Program-made: the position numbers and the translations under genes
Assembly (NCBI GenBank): GCA_026874595.1
Contig: CM049310.1
Coordinates: 62,001 to 126,000 of the forward strand
From: Sipunculus nudus
Taxonomy: Eukaryota; Annelida; Sipuncula; Golfingiida; Sipunculidae
Direction of reading: 5' to 3'
DNA: 64,000 bases
Notes under the pieces: generated by a model
What the model saw: the letters and a program-made list of their open reading frames with translations, nothing else
Database searches by the model: none
Told to the model about the DNA's origin: nothing
In this document: piece after piece, positions 48,201 to 57,043 of the stretch
Numbering within the stretch: position 1 is the stretch's first letter
Layout of the letters: each line of letters starts with the position of its first letter

Positions 48201-51200
48201 GAGCATGTACAGGCACAAACCGCAAGCAGTCCTGGGCAGTCCTCTACCGTTCGGGGCACAGGTGATGACGAATTGATAGCCAGAACACACGCGGCGCAAA
48301 CTGCTGCGGCAGAAACGGCTGCAGCAGAAACGGCATGGTTGAAAGAAGTGCTGGTCGCCACTGAACAATACAACACCTCAACGGAAAAGACACGTGCATG
48401 GATCCAGGCATGCAAGACGTTTCAATTTGAAAATACACGTGATATTGATATGTACAAGAAGGAACTCGATCAGCAGGTGGGAGTACTCGATATACACAAC
48501 AGCACCTTGGACAAACTCAGACGCGGTAACTGCGTGGTAGACGGAACGCTGGTCGCCAGCAAGGACACTACTTTTTGGGGAAATAAGGAGAAGGAGCAGA
48601 TCCGTTTTAAAAAAACCGAACCAATCACACGCACACAGATAGAGGAGGCCAAGAGGGTCATGCAGACTAAAAGAAAAGAACTGGAAGCTAAAGAAAAACG
48701 CCAGAGGCGCGAGGAAATCGTCAGAGATCTCACTGCAAGTGGCACTCTCACAGACGTGAAAAGCAACCTGGCACAATACATGGACACGATCTATCCGCTC
48801 ACTAAAGAAGAGGTTACGGATCTCTGCTTGCACTGTTCACATTGGACAGACCGTTTGACAGAAGACGTAGAGCGGTTGGCACACGCGTACACAAGCGGAC
48901 TAGACGACGGTGCCTCACAGGATGCTCCACGTTGTATCGCGGATGAAGTCCCGGCCGTTTTCGGATTGCTTGAACACATGTGCTCGGACAACTCAGACAA
49001 GAAACAGCAATATCAACGGAAACGTAAAGAAGCCGAAACTGCGCTTGAAATCTATCAAAACCTTCGGGCAGAGCAGTGCGCGCGTGACACAGACAACGCC
49101 AGCCGCATTCAATTTCTCACAGAACGGGCTTGGAGAGAAACCACCCCGAAGAGGACCAGCAACGTATTGCTCCATTGCATCATTCAGGTTTTCAACGAGT
49201 GGACGGATCAGACCGTGCGAGATTGCACGGAAACCGTACGAGGTTCGGCGTCTGCCATACAGGCCAGTTCAGAGGATATCGAAAATTTTTCTAAGGACGG
49301 CATGCATCATCTCATTACCACGTGGGACCAAACCGGACTGGACCAAGCGAACAACCAACTGCGCGACTCACAAAAACGACTGAATGACACGCTAAACGCC
49401 CTGACGGCAGCAAAAGCAGCGGCGGGTACCCATTGGAACAAAGGAGACGGTGGTTTCGCGAAAAAACTGCATGCAGCGGACAAAAGCATCAATGCAGCCA
49501 TACACCAGATTCAGCTGCTGAATGTGCGTGCGGAACACCTAAGACAAAAAACCGACATGGATAACAAACACACCGGGTCCGAACACGGCGAACCTGCAGA
49601 CCATGTTACCGAGGCTTATAATAAATTGCTGACCACCGGTTTATCTGAAAAAGCAAATCTGCCCGACACCATACTACAACACGTGAACAGATGTGGGCCA
49701 ACAGATGAGGTTACCCGGATGCTGGATTCGCTCTTCCGACACCTGGCGCGTGTCCTTGAATGTCCCACGCGGCTGCAGGATCAGGTCAGGTTTGGCACAC
49801 AGCTTGGCGTTAAACAGCTTGGGACGAGTGACATTCCTTTAGCTAAACGCCTGTACCGTCTTGTCGACATAGTTGCCGCGAGGACGGGAACCCGAACCAC
49901 GTACAGGCAGGAACTGGAAGCCGGCCATGTCGTCATCAGCGGAATAGAAAGTGCCGGGAATGCAATTAGCCACATGATCACCGATCGACTAAAGCAAAGT
50001 GTCGAGAACCTGTATCCACAAACGCCAGCTTGGACATCTGTGACGGCTAACCTCGACCGCCTTCACAACATGATGGAAACGCACGACATGGAGCACACCA
50101 AGCGCAGTTGTATGGCAGATATGTTCGAAACGAAACTCAAATATGTGGAAACAGCTGCACAGGAAGCTACCACAAACGTGGACAACAGTTTTCAAAGCGT
50201 TAGTTATGCATTGTACAGTTTACGACATATACAAAATGAACTGAACATGTTGAAACAAGAAATAGCCAAGGAGCCAGATAGCGTAAACAAGCAGGAACGG
50301 GTGGGCAAGGCGGAAAAGATGTTGAAACAACGCTACATTTCACACCTGCATAAGCAGCTAGAGGGTGTGATAAAGGATATACTGAAAGATGCCATACAGG
50401 AAATGCAGGACATCCTGGTGAATTACCACTTGACAGACGAGCACGTACACTACCAATGCATAGCGCACCGTACATGTAATGTACGCGAACTACTGAACCG
50501 ATGCTACCAACTGCTCCAGGAGAATGCTCACTGGGGCGGCACGGATGGGATGTTTACAACAGGTGGTACAGGTAACAACGTCATGACACTTCTGAAGCAG
50601 CTGAAGCCTGACGATGTAAAATGGTTCGACGGTCTGGTGGGACTTCTGAACAAATCAGTTGATGCCACATTAGGCAGTACCAAAAACCTCGCGCAGTCCA
50701 TTCGCAGGTGGGCGTTCGAACAGGGTGAAAAGATACTACGTTCTGAAATACCAGCTGACAGCAGGTTGGACCCGACTGAAGATGTGCCCGACTTGCGCGA
50801 ATGGCTAGATAAAGCTGCTCGCATGGGTGAGCGCGTACAGTCTTCGCTCTCCACCGTTTCCTGGATCCTGCAGTCGCAGGAATACCAGTACGTGTACGAT
50901 CTTGTGGCAGGAACCCTCACAGCATTTCAAACGTTAGCGTTGCAAATCACTGGATCCAGCTATCAAACGGCCCTTAAGTACGCGGATAATTTTAAACAGA
51001 GTGTGCATGCTATTGTAGACCGAATCCGGAACGACATATCAAGCGGGCACCAGTTGATCGTTGCAGAATCGGCTTTATTCCAAGGGCAGCCCTGTGACGA
51101 TGTGACAGTGGCGGGAAAAGGTATTTCCGTTAACCTGCATAACATCATACGACATACAGGTGAACTACAGGACATCTTACAGGACGCTATGACCATAATA

Positions 51201-54200
51201 TACAGTTTCCGATACGCTCATACGTGGCTCATTCAAACTGTGTATCCTTCGTGGAATAGGACACAGTCTGCCATTCAGGATTCCCTGCAACGTCTGCAAA
51301 ATGAAGTAAGCACCTATATACCCCAATATATACTCGACGCATGGATCAAGCAGCTGGACGATAAAAGCAGCCAGTTGTTCTTGGATTGGTTGCAGGCAAA
51401 GATACATACAGAAACGCAAGTGTCAACTCACCTGCATACCTGTTATGGCACGAGGAATTTCATGCACGAATCAGCAAACACACAACAACAAATTATACAA
51501 CTGACAAAACGAGCTGTTGACAAAGAACATGATCGGCGGACCACGCTGATAGAAAACAACGTGTCAGCATGCAAAGAATTCCTGCAACGTAAAGTAAATG
51601 AGCAAAACAGGAATCCGGATACTGACGGTTTGCGTAATGGCATAAAGACGCTTATCGATAAATGTATCCGAACAGTTGAAAGACACTGTGAACATGGCAA
51701 GTTGATCATACAATGCATTTTAACATCCTGTAAGTGGTACGAACACATATGCAACAGGTATATGGACGACACTCGTGCGCTAATGGGGAAGAAGTACACA
51801 GAGGAAATGTCGCATTCTCAAACAGGCAACATGCGCAGCGTACCAGACATCATGTCTTGTGTCGTAAAACAGTTAGTTGCGGATATAGAGGAAGATGTCA
51901 CGCAGCGAATGTTGATACTCGCCGACAAACTACATCTCGACCTCATCTCCTTACATACTGAACAGATGACGTATCACGCGAACGCGTTATCGGTGCATCA
52001 CACTCTCGGATGTTTAGCAAGCCTTATGGTCTTCAGTCTGTTTGACATGCAGCAGCAACGGCTGCACGACTATACACACGTAGAGGGGCGTCTCACCGAA
52101 TGTAGACGTTCTGTTCAACAAGCTGTGCAGATGTCAGTGGCAATTATGGAATATACGGAACAAAACCTGCGCAACCTTTTACAACATGATTCCATCCCCT
52201 TCGGAACTGTAGGTTCGTATAAGGCGGATGTGCAAAACAAAAGGGAAGAACTATCCCGTATGATGATGGAAGCGGAAGATGCTTTCAGCAGGTTGCAACA
52301 CACATGGCCATCAACCACAGAAATTCGTATCAACATAACCGAAAACGTCAGTCTGCAAGTGTTAAACGAGGTATATAACACGTGTAAAACGAGGATCGAT
52401 GCATACCAAGCGTTTTTGGAATTGATACAAAGGGCGACGCATCTTGACACACCAGACGAAAGACGAGAGTGTGAAGAATCGTGGTGGTGTGACGGTATGG
52501 TCGTCAGAGAACGTTTGATGACCGCGTTTGTTCGGCACGTGTCACATGACGACACAGACGACAAAGAAAACCTGAAACGCGTGCGCGTCTGGCTGGATAA
52601 CATCCCTAAGGTGTACAAATGTACGCTTTCCCAAAAGGATGTCAGGCAGTTGCACCAAGAAAAAACACATAACATTTATAAAAAGAGCCAGAAAGAGAAC
52701 AATTGGGGCTCTTGTGTAGAATACGATAGCCGGGCGGAATGCGACCTCCTGTTCAAACAAGTTATCTCATACCAGTCTGGAACAGGTATAATGCTCCATC
52801 CCTTCCCTGACGCATTAAGGCAACTCTGTTCCGCCTGGTTGGCAAGAGTAAACTGTCAAATGGATCAACAAGCCCGAATGCTCACAGTGTTAAAGAAAAA
52901 CAATATCACGGTAGGTTACGAAACGTGGAATTCAACGCGTGTGATAATGGACGTTTGTGTGTCAGGTTACACGTACCCATCTGACCCGGGCGGTTGGTTA
53001 CCAGAAGAGTGTTTAAACCACATGGTGCACGTTGTGCTGCGAACTCAACCCTCCCCGTTACAGGAACGTGTGTTAGTGCAGGCACATTTGAGCTTGCATG
53101 TGTGCATGCAGGAGGTCACGCACGGCAACGTTGACAACCCACGTTCACATTACAGCTTTGCTCACATTGACGACGTGTACGCAACCAAACCGCCCGGTGT
53201 TCCTTTGGTTGCTGTTGTGGCAAATTCCACAAGTTTAGGTTTCACGCGACTAATGCGGAAACCCGAGCCAAATACGTGTTCTAGCCTTTACGAAATTATC
53301 GGACCCGTCTCTGCGTGGATGCATATCCGAGAACAGTCTGATGGCCACAACGAATTAGACGCCGCAGCAGACCACATGTCCGTAGTGCGTCCATTATTGT
53401 CAGAAGACACTGTTATGTTTCTGAATGACCCAAGTACTTTCCAAACGCAATGTACTATATTTCAACAGTTTTTCAAGGCACGCGGAGAACACGATATCGC
53501 TTTGAGTACTAGAGAGGGTGCGCGTTACGAAGGGAACTGGTTGTTCACATGTACAAACGAAAACGACTGTTACACAGTGCCGCAATGTGACATGGACACA
53601 ATATTTTGTTGCACGACAGGGTTAGCGCAAGCCGCCGGACGACAGGACAATTCGTCAGAACACATCACAGTGGAAGCCGCCTTGCCGTTCAGTCGTGAAC
53701 CCCTGGATCGTATTACGACAAAACAAACTGTTTCCGTCACGGACCTAATTCCGAACGATGGCACCAGTAACACATCTGGTTTATACAAGGTCGCGCGGCA
53801 CGTGTTCAGGGTACTCGAATGCGTATATCCGTTTATCACGCGACAAACATTGGAAGCATTGAAGGCTGAGGATGGACGTCAGACAGGTGTTGAGACGCGG
53901 TCAGATGGCGTCAAGGGATGGTGGATCAGCTCACAAAAAGCCCAGGTGACATGGCACTGCCTGTTGGTGTACGGGATCAGGTTCTGTCTGGCCATGAAAA
54001 AAGTGAATTCCGCCAGGGCAATAAACGGTGAGCAAGACGTCGGGCCCTGGGGCGAATTGCCGACCTTTTTTAACGTGTGTGGGAGACCCGTCTACAATTT
54101 GAAAGACAAAGATCTCTTTCAATGGGTCAGGATGACGGACAGCATCATTTCGGACACGGGACAGACCTCACACCTTTTCTGGTTGGCAACATGTACGGCA

Positions 54201-56699
54201 GCTGTCTTCGCGTTTTGCGGCTCCAATGTGCACTGGGGCCTGAAAGCCTTGCTCGGTAAAACAGGCCTCCACCACTACGTTCTGAGCAAGGATATACCGA
54301 CGCGATGGTCAACAAACAATCAGCCACGATGGGACGACCGTTTGTGCTTGCGTGTTGCCGAAACGCTAAGAGGCTTTATGGCTTATGCAGTGACAGCCGG
54401 ACGTATGATCGACTCAGAAGTCTTGGAAACACTGTGGGCACAACACGGCCACGGTGTCGGGTCAGTTTGGGACCACATCTTGGAAGAATACACGCACTTG
54501 CCAACGAGATGTGGAAATGAAAACAATGGTTTTCAATTCGAAGAAAGAGAGGTAGCAATGCATGAAGCAGCAGATATGCAGCGGAGTGTCCTTCAACACG
54601 TGTACGGGTTGGACAAGCCGGAAGAATACGTACAGGATGGCTCCAACGTGCGAGCGTATGATGTATCGTGGCCATGCTCGGGTATGAAAAGCAAGGCACA
54701 AGGTTGGTGCCGATTTGACGTCATCCTCTTTTCGCTCGTCACGGGTATACCATTGGCCACGTGTTACGACACCGTGGCCGGCAGCAAAATACCTTTTCAT
54801 CGCGAATGGACCAATTCCACGTACAACCCAAACGTGGATAGAATCATCGATCCGGCTTCTGCTTACCCTGCCCCTCTCACGGCGGACACCTGCCCAACAG
54901 ATATACTCCGGTACTTCTTCTCTTTCGACCAAAGCGCCCTGCCCTTGTTTGCTGCACTTCCGAGGTCGTCCGCGTCTAGCAGCACTCACGTCCCAGTCAA
55001 CAAGTACCTGGATGGTTTGAGGGGTTCGACGTTCATTCCTATAATAAGCGTGCAGATACTTACAGACGGTCTCAACACGGACGGTGGTGAGCGGTTCCTG
55101 CCGACGGGGTACGCTGTGGCAAACGAACACAACGAGAAAGTAAACCAACTGTCGTTTACGTATGGCGAAAGGATATGCGGTCCCGTTGAAGTTGAACGGG
55201 GTTGGTTTCGAAGGGTTTACAGAGTCCGCACAACAAAGGCGAGCGATGACGCGGGACTCATCCCTTGGTGTGATCGCGGTCACCTGGAGTGTGTTTCGTC
55301 GGACCAGCACCCAGTATTCCCGTTGCAGATGTACACAAACGAAGAAGTTGCAAGGCCCAACGACAATGAAACACAGTTTCGTGTCGACGAACTCTCAGAT
55401 ACAGAACTACAAAATCTAAATGTACAGCAACACCATATGACACAGGGACACACAGGGTCAGAAGATGACGGCGTGTCTCTGTTTCACGAGATACAACAGA
55501 CGGAGGAGTTGCTGAATAGCAACTCGCGTGATATATCTCCGTTAACTGTCTCACAAACTGCAAGTGATATATCATGCGCATATGTACGATCAAAGTCAGA
55601 CGATGACGTACAAGAACACCTGCCTAACAGGAAACAACATCGCAGTTACGAATTTTGCGATGACGTAATAACACAGGGTCAGATAGACTCCGGTCCATAT
55701 GCACAACAAAGGGCAGACTTAGGTAGGGAATTAACAGAGCCATTTGCTAACATGAGCATAGGAGACATTCGCACTCTATCAGGTACTGCGGAAACACAGA
55801 ATGTATCATCGGATACATATGAGACGGGTGACAGGCAACGATTGAAGAGCCATTCACAGACAAACCGTCCGTTAATTCATAAATCTAAACACCCAAATAC
55901 CAGACGGCGTGAAAAAGGGTTGCGTCTAAAAGATACACAATCCCACGACATCATCATTCCTAACAGAACAAATATACCCGCCAAACCAACCATACATGTA
56001 TCCATGTTGACCGATCCCGTCCAAACTGCGCTACAACACATATCTCCATACACAAAGGTCTCTACAGAATCAAAAGTGATTGCGCCACAATATGGAGCCC
56101 CTAAAACAAAAGTACCTACAGAAACAGGTGTTACTGAGCCACAGGACAGAGCTCCTTACGCAAACGTTTCTACAAAATCAGATGTTACACAATCACAGGA
56201 ATCCGATACGTTATTGGGGATAAGCATCCACACGTCTGATGCCCGGGACACCTCATACGTGAAGGATGCAACAGGTGCACGTGAAGACCATCGCAAAAAT
56301 GTTAAAAGTGAGGATACACGGAGACAAGGCGTTCGATTCGCCTACGAAGACCAGCCAAGCCGTTCCTACCAGCGGGAGGGTCAACCGTCCACTTTATTCG
56401 GTTCATGTGAAATGACGGCCACACCCCGCTCTCCCAGATCAAGTCGCGAGTTCATTCCGGTTGACATTCCGGTTGATCGACACGTGGAACACAGGAACAT
56501 GCACGTACCAACCCCTGGTGTGCACAAGCATCAGACACAGACCAAAGGCCCTATTCAAGATTCAGAACTGTTTACGGTTTTATGTAACACCCTAAACACG
56601 ATCCGCCAAACAGAACCGCTTGCGATATTACCCCCCCGAAAAGGCCGTAATCTGAACGACGAGTACGACCTTATCCGGCTTTACATGAGCGAAGAATGA
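42294..56699 (+). CDS. Giant large tegument protein with herpesvirus deubiquitinase (UL36 type)
   Basis: The frame is open from the codon after a TAA to 56699, more than 4,800 codons; the first ATG is 42858, so the true N-terminus is uncertain (see the finding on the TAA). After a polar, disordered region, codons 44562-44940 contain a Cys in GKQCVPNC and DSH in VFDSHSRD. This is the Cys-Asp-His arrangement of the herpesvirus tegument ubiquitin protease (peptidase C76 family), with all three residues present. Next comes an acidic region with duplicated segments, then about 2,400 residues of mostly helical, probably coiled-coil sequence, a Cys/Trp-containing globular part (about 52700-55350) and a disordered tail. 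UL36-type proteins link capsid and outer tegument and are unusually long, but this one exceeds vertebrate homologues. Family call on the protease and length. AATAAA follows at 56717-56722. Confidence 0.75.
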   Translation, partial: SELFGDGQSNDQGVQTQPADQGASGSVHYQHPFTEDTTFSLPSFDGEDDRKQQDDPVRKTPSDTSNVSSSTGVNTQQRLVTGSSIGQEARGEEGQLSKSDTDETESAVATIIAALEHDERHEEKKVTGDTVNGFVPCPATADGGGISHHIEQHETDEQESIQEGKAHSTDTTVTQDPPFHSDTAQGTPMRQGQEDILQMAMNQCDIFSASDICPDKVPTAPSVTDLGENAGAEHVAPSVSAVPGDTADKDIPSEHPQHVGENEAPEQDANQHLRTVGETATPVAHTGGAEAARRIADGSPDTGACKKETRGRKGHKSVLKPSNQHSTADKQKEALRKTARRLKRNSVRLSTKILQPRVIHPTPVPDFPKRRPRRQLRVAHVDHPYSKPPGSEDEPKCIRKKRQGQRRRASSAQNDRPCQLSSRPADDTVTTPSGSEKAGERPTAEDTAGHAKNAEQTTHEENTSGARGESDQMDTTACEQRETSAEECGEMEGDDSASSMSGDYPTRVMLCDTFEDIKTREYFQLDKGGMYSVDMTLCRPQTPNPSADHASLLAPRVRDSHTVTGAPFMQTEETQDGQEQDDASSVSLTERIQNMPATFEQSMDDSDASDDTLEQHMDESSECEGNVPISVTTMDESDGTVEDEGGVNDARRVPVNTQGKTVASRGDRPCDTETANEGRGSDKQRDMPRSDRPDETRSSSGGPPRHASQKDTTGKDASNTDACDIPPGHPVITKCVTGSFHQGDHQHFLSFSVGKQCVPNCAVALIRCSIEDPETWTTSTLDDILDAGDQLYYSIKGYPVEDAGYVCLDELPETIDCFSRSFSVVSYMYRSDLINRNDFRNTYRTLRMALCDDKGYLSSILILQDCAIAVMQKGSKYYVFDSHSRDMRGKVTPTGTSVLLGFDILAEAIKHITNLAYTLKVNGYESRLYSITENRVDAPVREQTDPVAPVHSTPRADTPVDTQQSDRVDETREEDVASACNTGADEKMEEQDVAASEQHSGQSGAEEMEDVQGDITREETTEEDVATRPAQEQPDDGAGQPNPASACNTGAEADMEEQDVAAYEQHSGPSETEEMEDVQGDITRDEQTPPRSGEGDPGVDDLNTSTRKKLHIKSQPGKASNNRGRPSKGVTHGKMDEHAASLVKRYEEAVKVYNERRDTLAHFCAICTSKVVGNIEEVEEMKQKLTMLKTKALRARTNIPSLQGVDIPLIVKKKVERKHKINIMPNTAKATKALDKAETEAAKREKKENDQTIADMRAGLLNELRDPSVMSDDVKRNESKYQHVLPITPAEEKDAKSTVEAWMTNMADYIEYALIHIEKKAEESPSMLAEPPRGVPGIFWLHKETDTQVATGRALLEMYRVLRASAVDHNKTLIDMVDQLKAWLENASLQCVHDKIRACLETWYELDASVLDERVDAMLGQIMPQLRLMRLRIRSGTSGDDEKSLRRMKIKITCMQEDLRELLRSVYESAAQYRVTSKKNGQWHNTLTETEKKLQRELKQIEQDIAAVSARVVSLPQLRKSHRRRMNVPLTPLTETEPTEGPPSAPETASVRENPSDEVNNDRHENDPLTRDEARRILTEKNTPMQVRIATIAQRCPEVKKWNTRVSKAKDDYASHKRHLEEIIKRCMGTECSSCTEAASFIQTIDELEGDGQSLRRTTKNVLMKDHGIPAGIWDELRVIAEVYAIPDLQDTEKVRTKLRAQLEKLSKQEKDAERKQLLQLVKSGQLEYARARNVVQSLLPLQKDDVSFGKQAVEVWVNNVVKDVEIALSDYEQSCPPGCDAPPEKLPCYICLLEKPDSTGAELQELLGVCKDVYNASHNDSREDKLNRLIAWARQPGTKPILKGLRCCFKNVWNAESEELEKQINEHVSRVDEMFRNVDASYTSDESNRKNVTLLEEHIEKVSQVKKSLSWCEDKAAAWLQKLGGNQDQPFDVKGCRSDGLKKILQLLNAKNDKANALIGKLQGWKTAEHVQAQTASSPGQSSTVRGTGDDELIARTHAAQTAAAETAAAETAWLKEVLVATEQYNTSTEKTRAWIQACKTFQFENTRDIDMYKKELDQQVGVLDIHNSTLDKLRRGNCVVDGTLVASKDTTFWGNKEKEQIRFKKTEPITRTQIEEAKRVMQTKRKELEAKEKRQRREEIVRDLTASGTLTDVKSNLAQYMDTIYPLTKEEVTDLCLHCSHWTDRLTEDVERLAHAYTSGLDDGASQDAPRCIADEVPAVFGLLEHMCSDNSDKKQQYQRKRKEAETALEIYQNLRAEQCARDTDNASRIQFLTERAWRETTPKRTSNVLLHCIIQVFNEWTDQTVRDCTETVRGSASAIQASSEDIENFSKDGMHHLITTWDQTGLDQANNQLRDSQKRLNDTLNALTAAKAAAGTHWNKGDGGFAKKLHAADKSINAAIHQIQLLNVRAEHLRQKTDMDNKHTGSEHGEPADHVTEAYNKLLTTGLSEKANLPDTILQHVNRCGPTDEVTRMLDSLFRHLARVLECPTRLQDQVRFGTQLGVKQLGTSDIPLAKRLYRLVDIVAARTGTRTTYRQELEAGHVVISGIESAGNAISHMITDRLKQSVENLYPQTPAWTSVTANLDRLHNMMETHDMEHTKRSCMADMFETKLKYVETAAQEATTNVDNSFQSVSYALYSLRHIQNELNMLKQEIAKEPDSVNKQERVGKAEKMLKQRYISHLHKQLEGVIKDILKDAIQEMQDILVNYHLTDEHVHYQCIAHRTCNVRELLNRCYQLLQENAHWGGTDGMFTTGGTGNNVMTLLKQLKPDDVKWFDGLVGLLNKSVDATLGSTKNLAQSIRRWAFEQGEKILRSEIPADSRLDPTEDVPDLREWLDKAARMGERVQSSLSTVSWILQSQEYQYVYDLVAGTLTAFQTLALQITGSSYQTALKYADNFKQSVHAIVDRIRNDISSGHQLIVAESALFQGQPCDDVTVAGKGISVNLHNIIRHTGELQDILQDAMTIIYSFRYAHTWLIQTVYPSWNRTQSAIQDSLQRLQNEVSTYIPQYILDAWIKQLDDKSSQLFLDWLQAKIHTETQVSTHLHTCYGTRNFMHESANTQQQIIQLTKRAVDKEHDRRTTLIENNVSACKEFLQRKVNEQNRNPDTDGLRNGIKTLIDKCIRTVERHCEHGKLIIQCILTSCKWYEHICNRYMDDTRALMGKKYTEEMSHSQTGNMRSVPDIMSCVVKQLVADIEEDVTQRMLILADKLHLDLISLHTEQMTYHANALSVHHTLGCLASLMVFSLFDMQQQRLHDYTHVEGRLTECRRSVQQAVQMSVAIMEYTEQNLRNLLQHDSIPFGTVGSYKADVQNKREELSRMMMEAEDAFSRLQHTWPSTTEIRINITENVSLQVLNEVYNTCKTRIDAYQAFLELIQRATHLDTPDERRECEESWWCDGMVVRERLMTAFVRHVSHDDTDDKENLKRVRVWLDNIPKVYKCTLSQKDVRQLHQEKTHNIYKKSQKENNWGSCVEYDSRAECDLLFKQVISYQSGTGIMLHPFPDALRQLCSAWLARVNCQMDQQARMLTVLKKNNITVGYETWNSTRVIMDVCVSGYTYPSDPGGWLPEECLNHMVHVVLRTQPSPLQERVLVQAHLSLHVCMQEVTHGNVDNPRSHYSFAHIDDVYATKPPGVPLVAVVANSTSLGFTRLMRKPEPNTCSSLYEIIGPVSAWMHIREQSDGHNELDAAADHMSVVRPLLSEDTVMFLNDPSTFQTQCTIFQQFFKARGEHDIALSTREGARYEGNWLFTCTNENDCYTVPQCDMDTIFCCTTGLAQAAGRQDNSSEHITVEAALPFSREPLDRITTKQTVSVTDLIPNDGTSNTSGLYKVARHVFRVLECVYPFITRQTLEALKAEDGRQTGVETRSDGVKGWWISSQKAQVTWHCLLVYGIRFCLAMKKVNSARAINGEQDVGPWGELPTFFNVCGRPVYNLKDKDLFQWVRMTDSIISDTGQTSHLFWLATCTAAVFAFCGSNVHWGLKALLGKTGLHHYVLSKDIPTRWSTNNQPRWDDRLCLRVAETLRGFMAYAVTAGRMIDSEVLETLWAQHGHGVGSVWDHILEEYTHLPTRCGNENNGFQFEEREVAMHEAADMQRSVLQHVYGLDKPEEYVQDGSNVRAYDVSWPCSGMKSKAQGWCRFDVILFSLVTGIPLATCYDTVAGSKIPFHREWTNSTYNPNVDRIIDPASAYPAPLTADTCPTDILRYFFSFDQSALPLFAALPRSSASSSTHVPVNKYLDGLRGSTFIPIISVQILTDGLNTDGGERFLPTGYAVANEHNEKVNQLSFTYGERICGPVEVERGWFRRVYRVRTTKASDDAGLIPWCDRGHLECVSSDQHPVFPLQMYTNEEVARPNDNETQFRVDELSDTELQNLNVQQHHMTQGHTGSEDDGVSLFHEIQQTEELLNSNSRDISPLTVSQTASDISCAYVRSKSDDDVQEHLPNRKQHRSYEFCDDVITQGQIDSGPYAQQRADLGRELTEPFANMSIGDIRTLSGTAETQNVSSDTYETGDRQRLKSHSQTNRPLIHKSKHPNTRRREKGLRLKDTQSHDIIIPNRTNIPAKPTIHVSMLTDPVQTALQHISPYTKVSTESKVIAPQYGAPKTKVPTETGVTEPQDRAPYANVSTKSDVTQSQESDTLLGISIHTSDARDTSYVKDATGAREDHRKNVKSEDTRRQGVRFAYEDQPSRSYQREGQPSTLFGSCEMTATPRSPRSSREFIPVDIPVDRHVEHRNMHVPTPGVHKHQTQTKGPIQDSELFTVLCNTLNTIRQTEPLAILPPRKGRNLNDEYDLIRLYMSEE
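45222..45550 (+). repeat. Duplicated acidic segment in the tegument gene
   Basis: Two copies of about 125 bases (from about 45222 and 45422, exactly 200 bases apart) encode similar acidic stretches with EEQDVAA and EEMEDVQGDITR. They sit directly after the deubiquitinase domain. In frame. Confidence 0.85.
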
Positions 56700-56716
56700 G
56701 GTGACCATTAACACAA

Positions 56717-56722
56717 AATAAA
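56717..56722 (+). terminator. Poly(A) signal AATAAA of the large tegument gene
   Basis: AATAAA begins 18 bases after the stop at 56699. A minus-strand AATAAA near 56780 serves the convergent ATPase gene. Confidence 0.65.
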
Positions 56723-56803
56723 AACAACAACAACTAATCTGTATGAGATAACAACCAACATCAGAAATATTAAATAGTAATTTATTATCTGATAGTCTGC
56801 CGC

Positions 56804-57043
56804 ATGTTTAAGTGGTTCATCCTCTTTTACCTAACCGTCCGTGTTATGCAAAGCATCTGTTATACTGAAAGTGGTGGTCGCAGAAGGGGGCATGGCCCAC
56901 CACGTTTGGACGACTCCTCCCGCCTCGTAATTTCCGATGAGGATCTGTATTTGTGGGAAACGTTGAAACAGCAACATGTGGCGTGTGGGAAGCAGATGAA
57001 CATCATCCATGACGACTACATGAAAAAAATGGGTGGCACATAA
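56804..57043 (+). CDS. Possible small secreted protein, 79 residues
   Basis: Starts at an ATG at 56804 and begins with a hydrophobic, signal-peptide-like stretch (about 20 residues) followed by a charged, soluble part without a second span. Most of it overlaps the C-terminal coding region of the ATPase gene on the other strand, so it may be a chance frame. Its start and hydrophobic N-terminus lie mostly outside that overlap. Weakly supported; a transcript on the plus strand would settle it. Confidence 0.3.
   Translation: MFKWFILFYLTVRVMQSICYTESGGRRRGHGPPRLDDSSRLVISDEDLYLWETLKQQHVACGKQMNIIHDDYMKKMGGT

Noticed and set aside
54462-55310. 282-codon minus-strand frame inside the tegument gene
   Set aside because: Opposite to a continuous, far longer plus-strand frame; no motif, no promoter seen.
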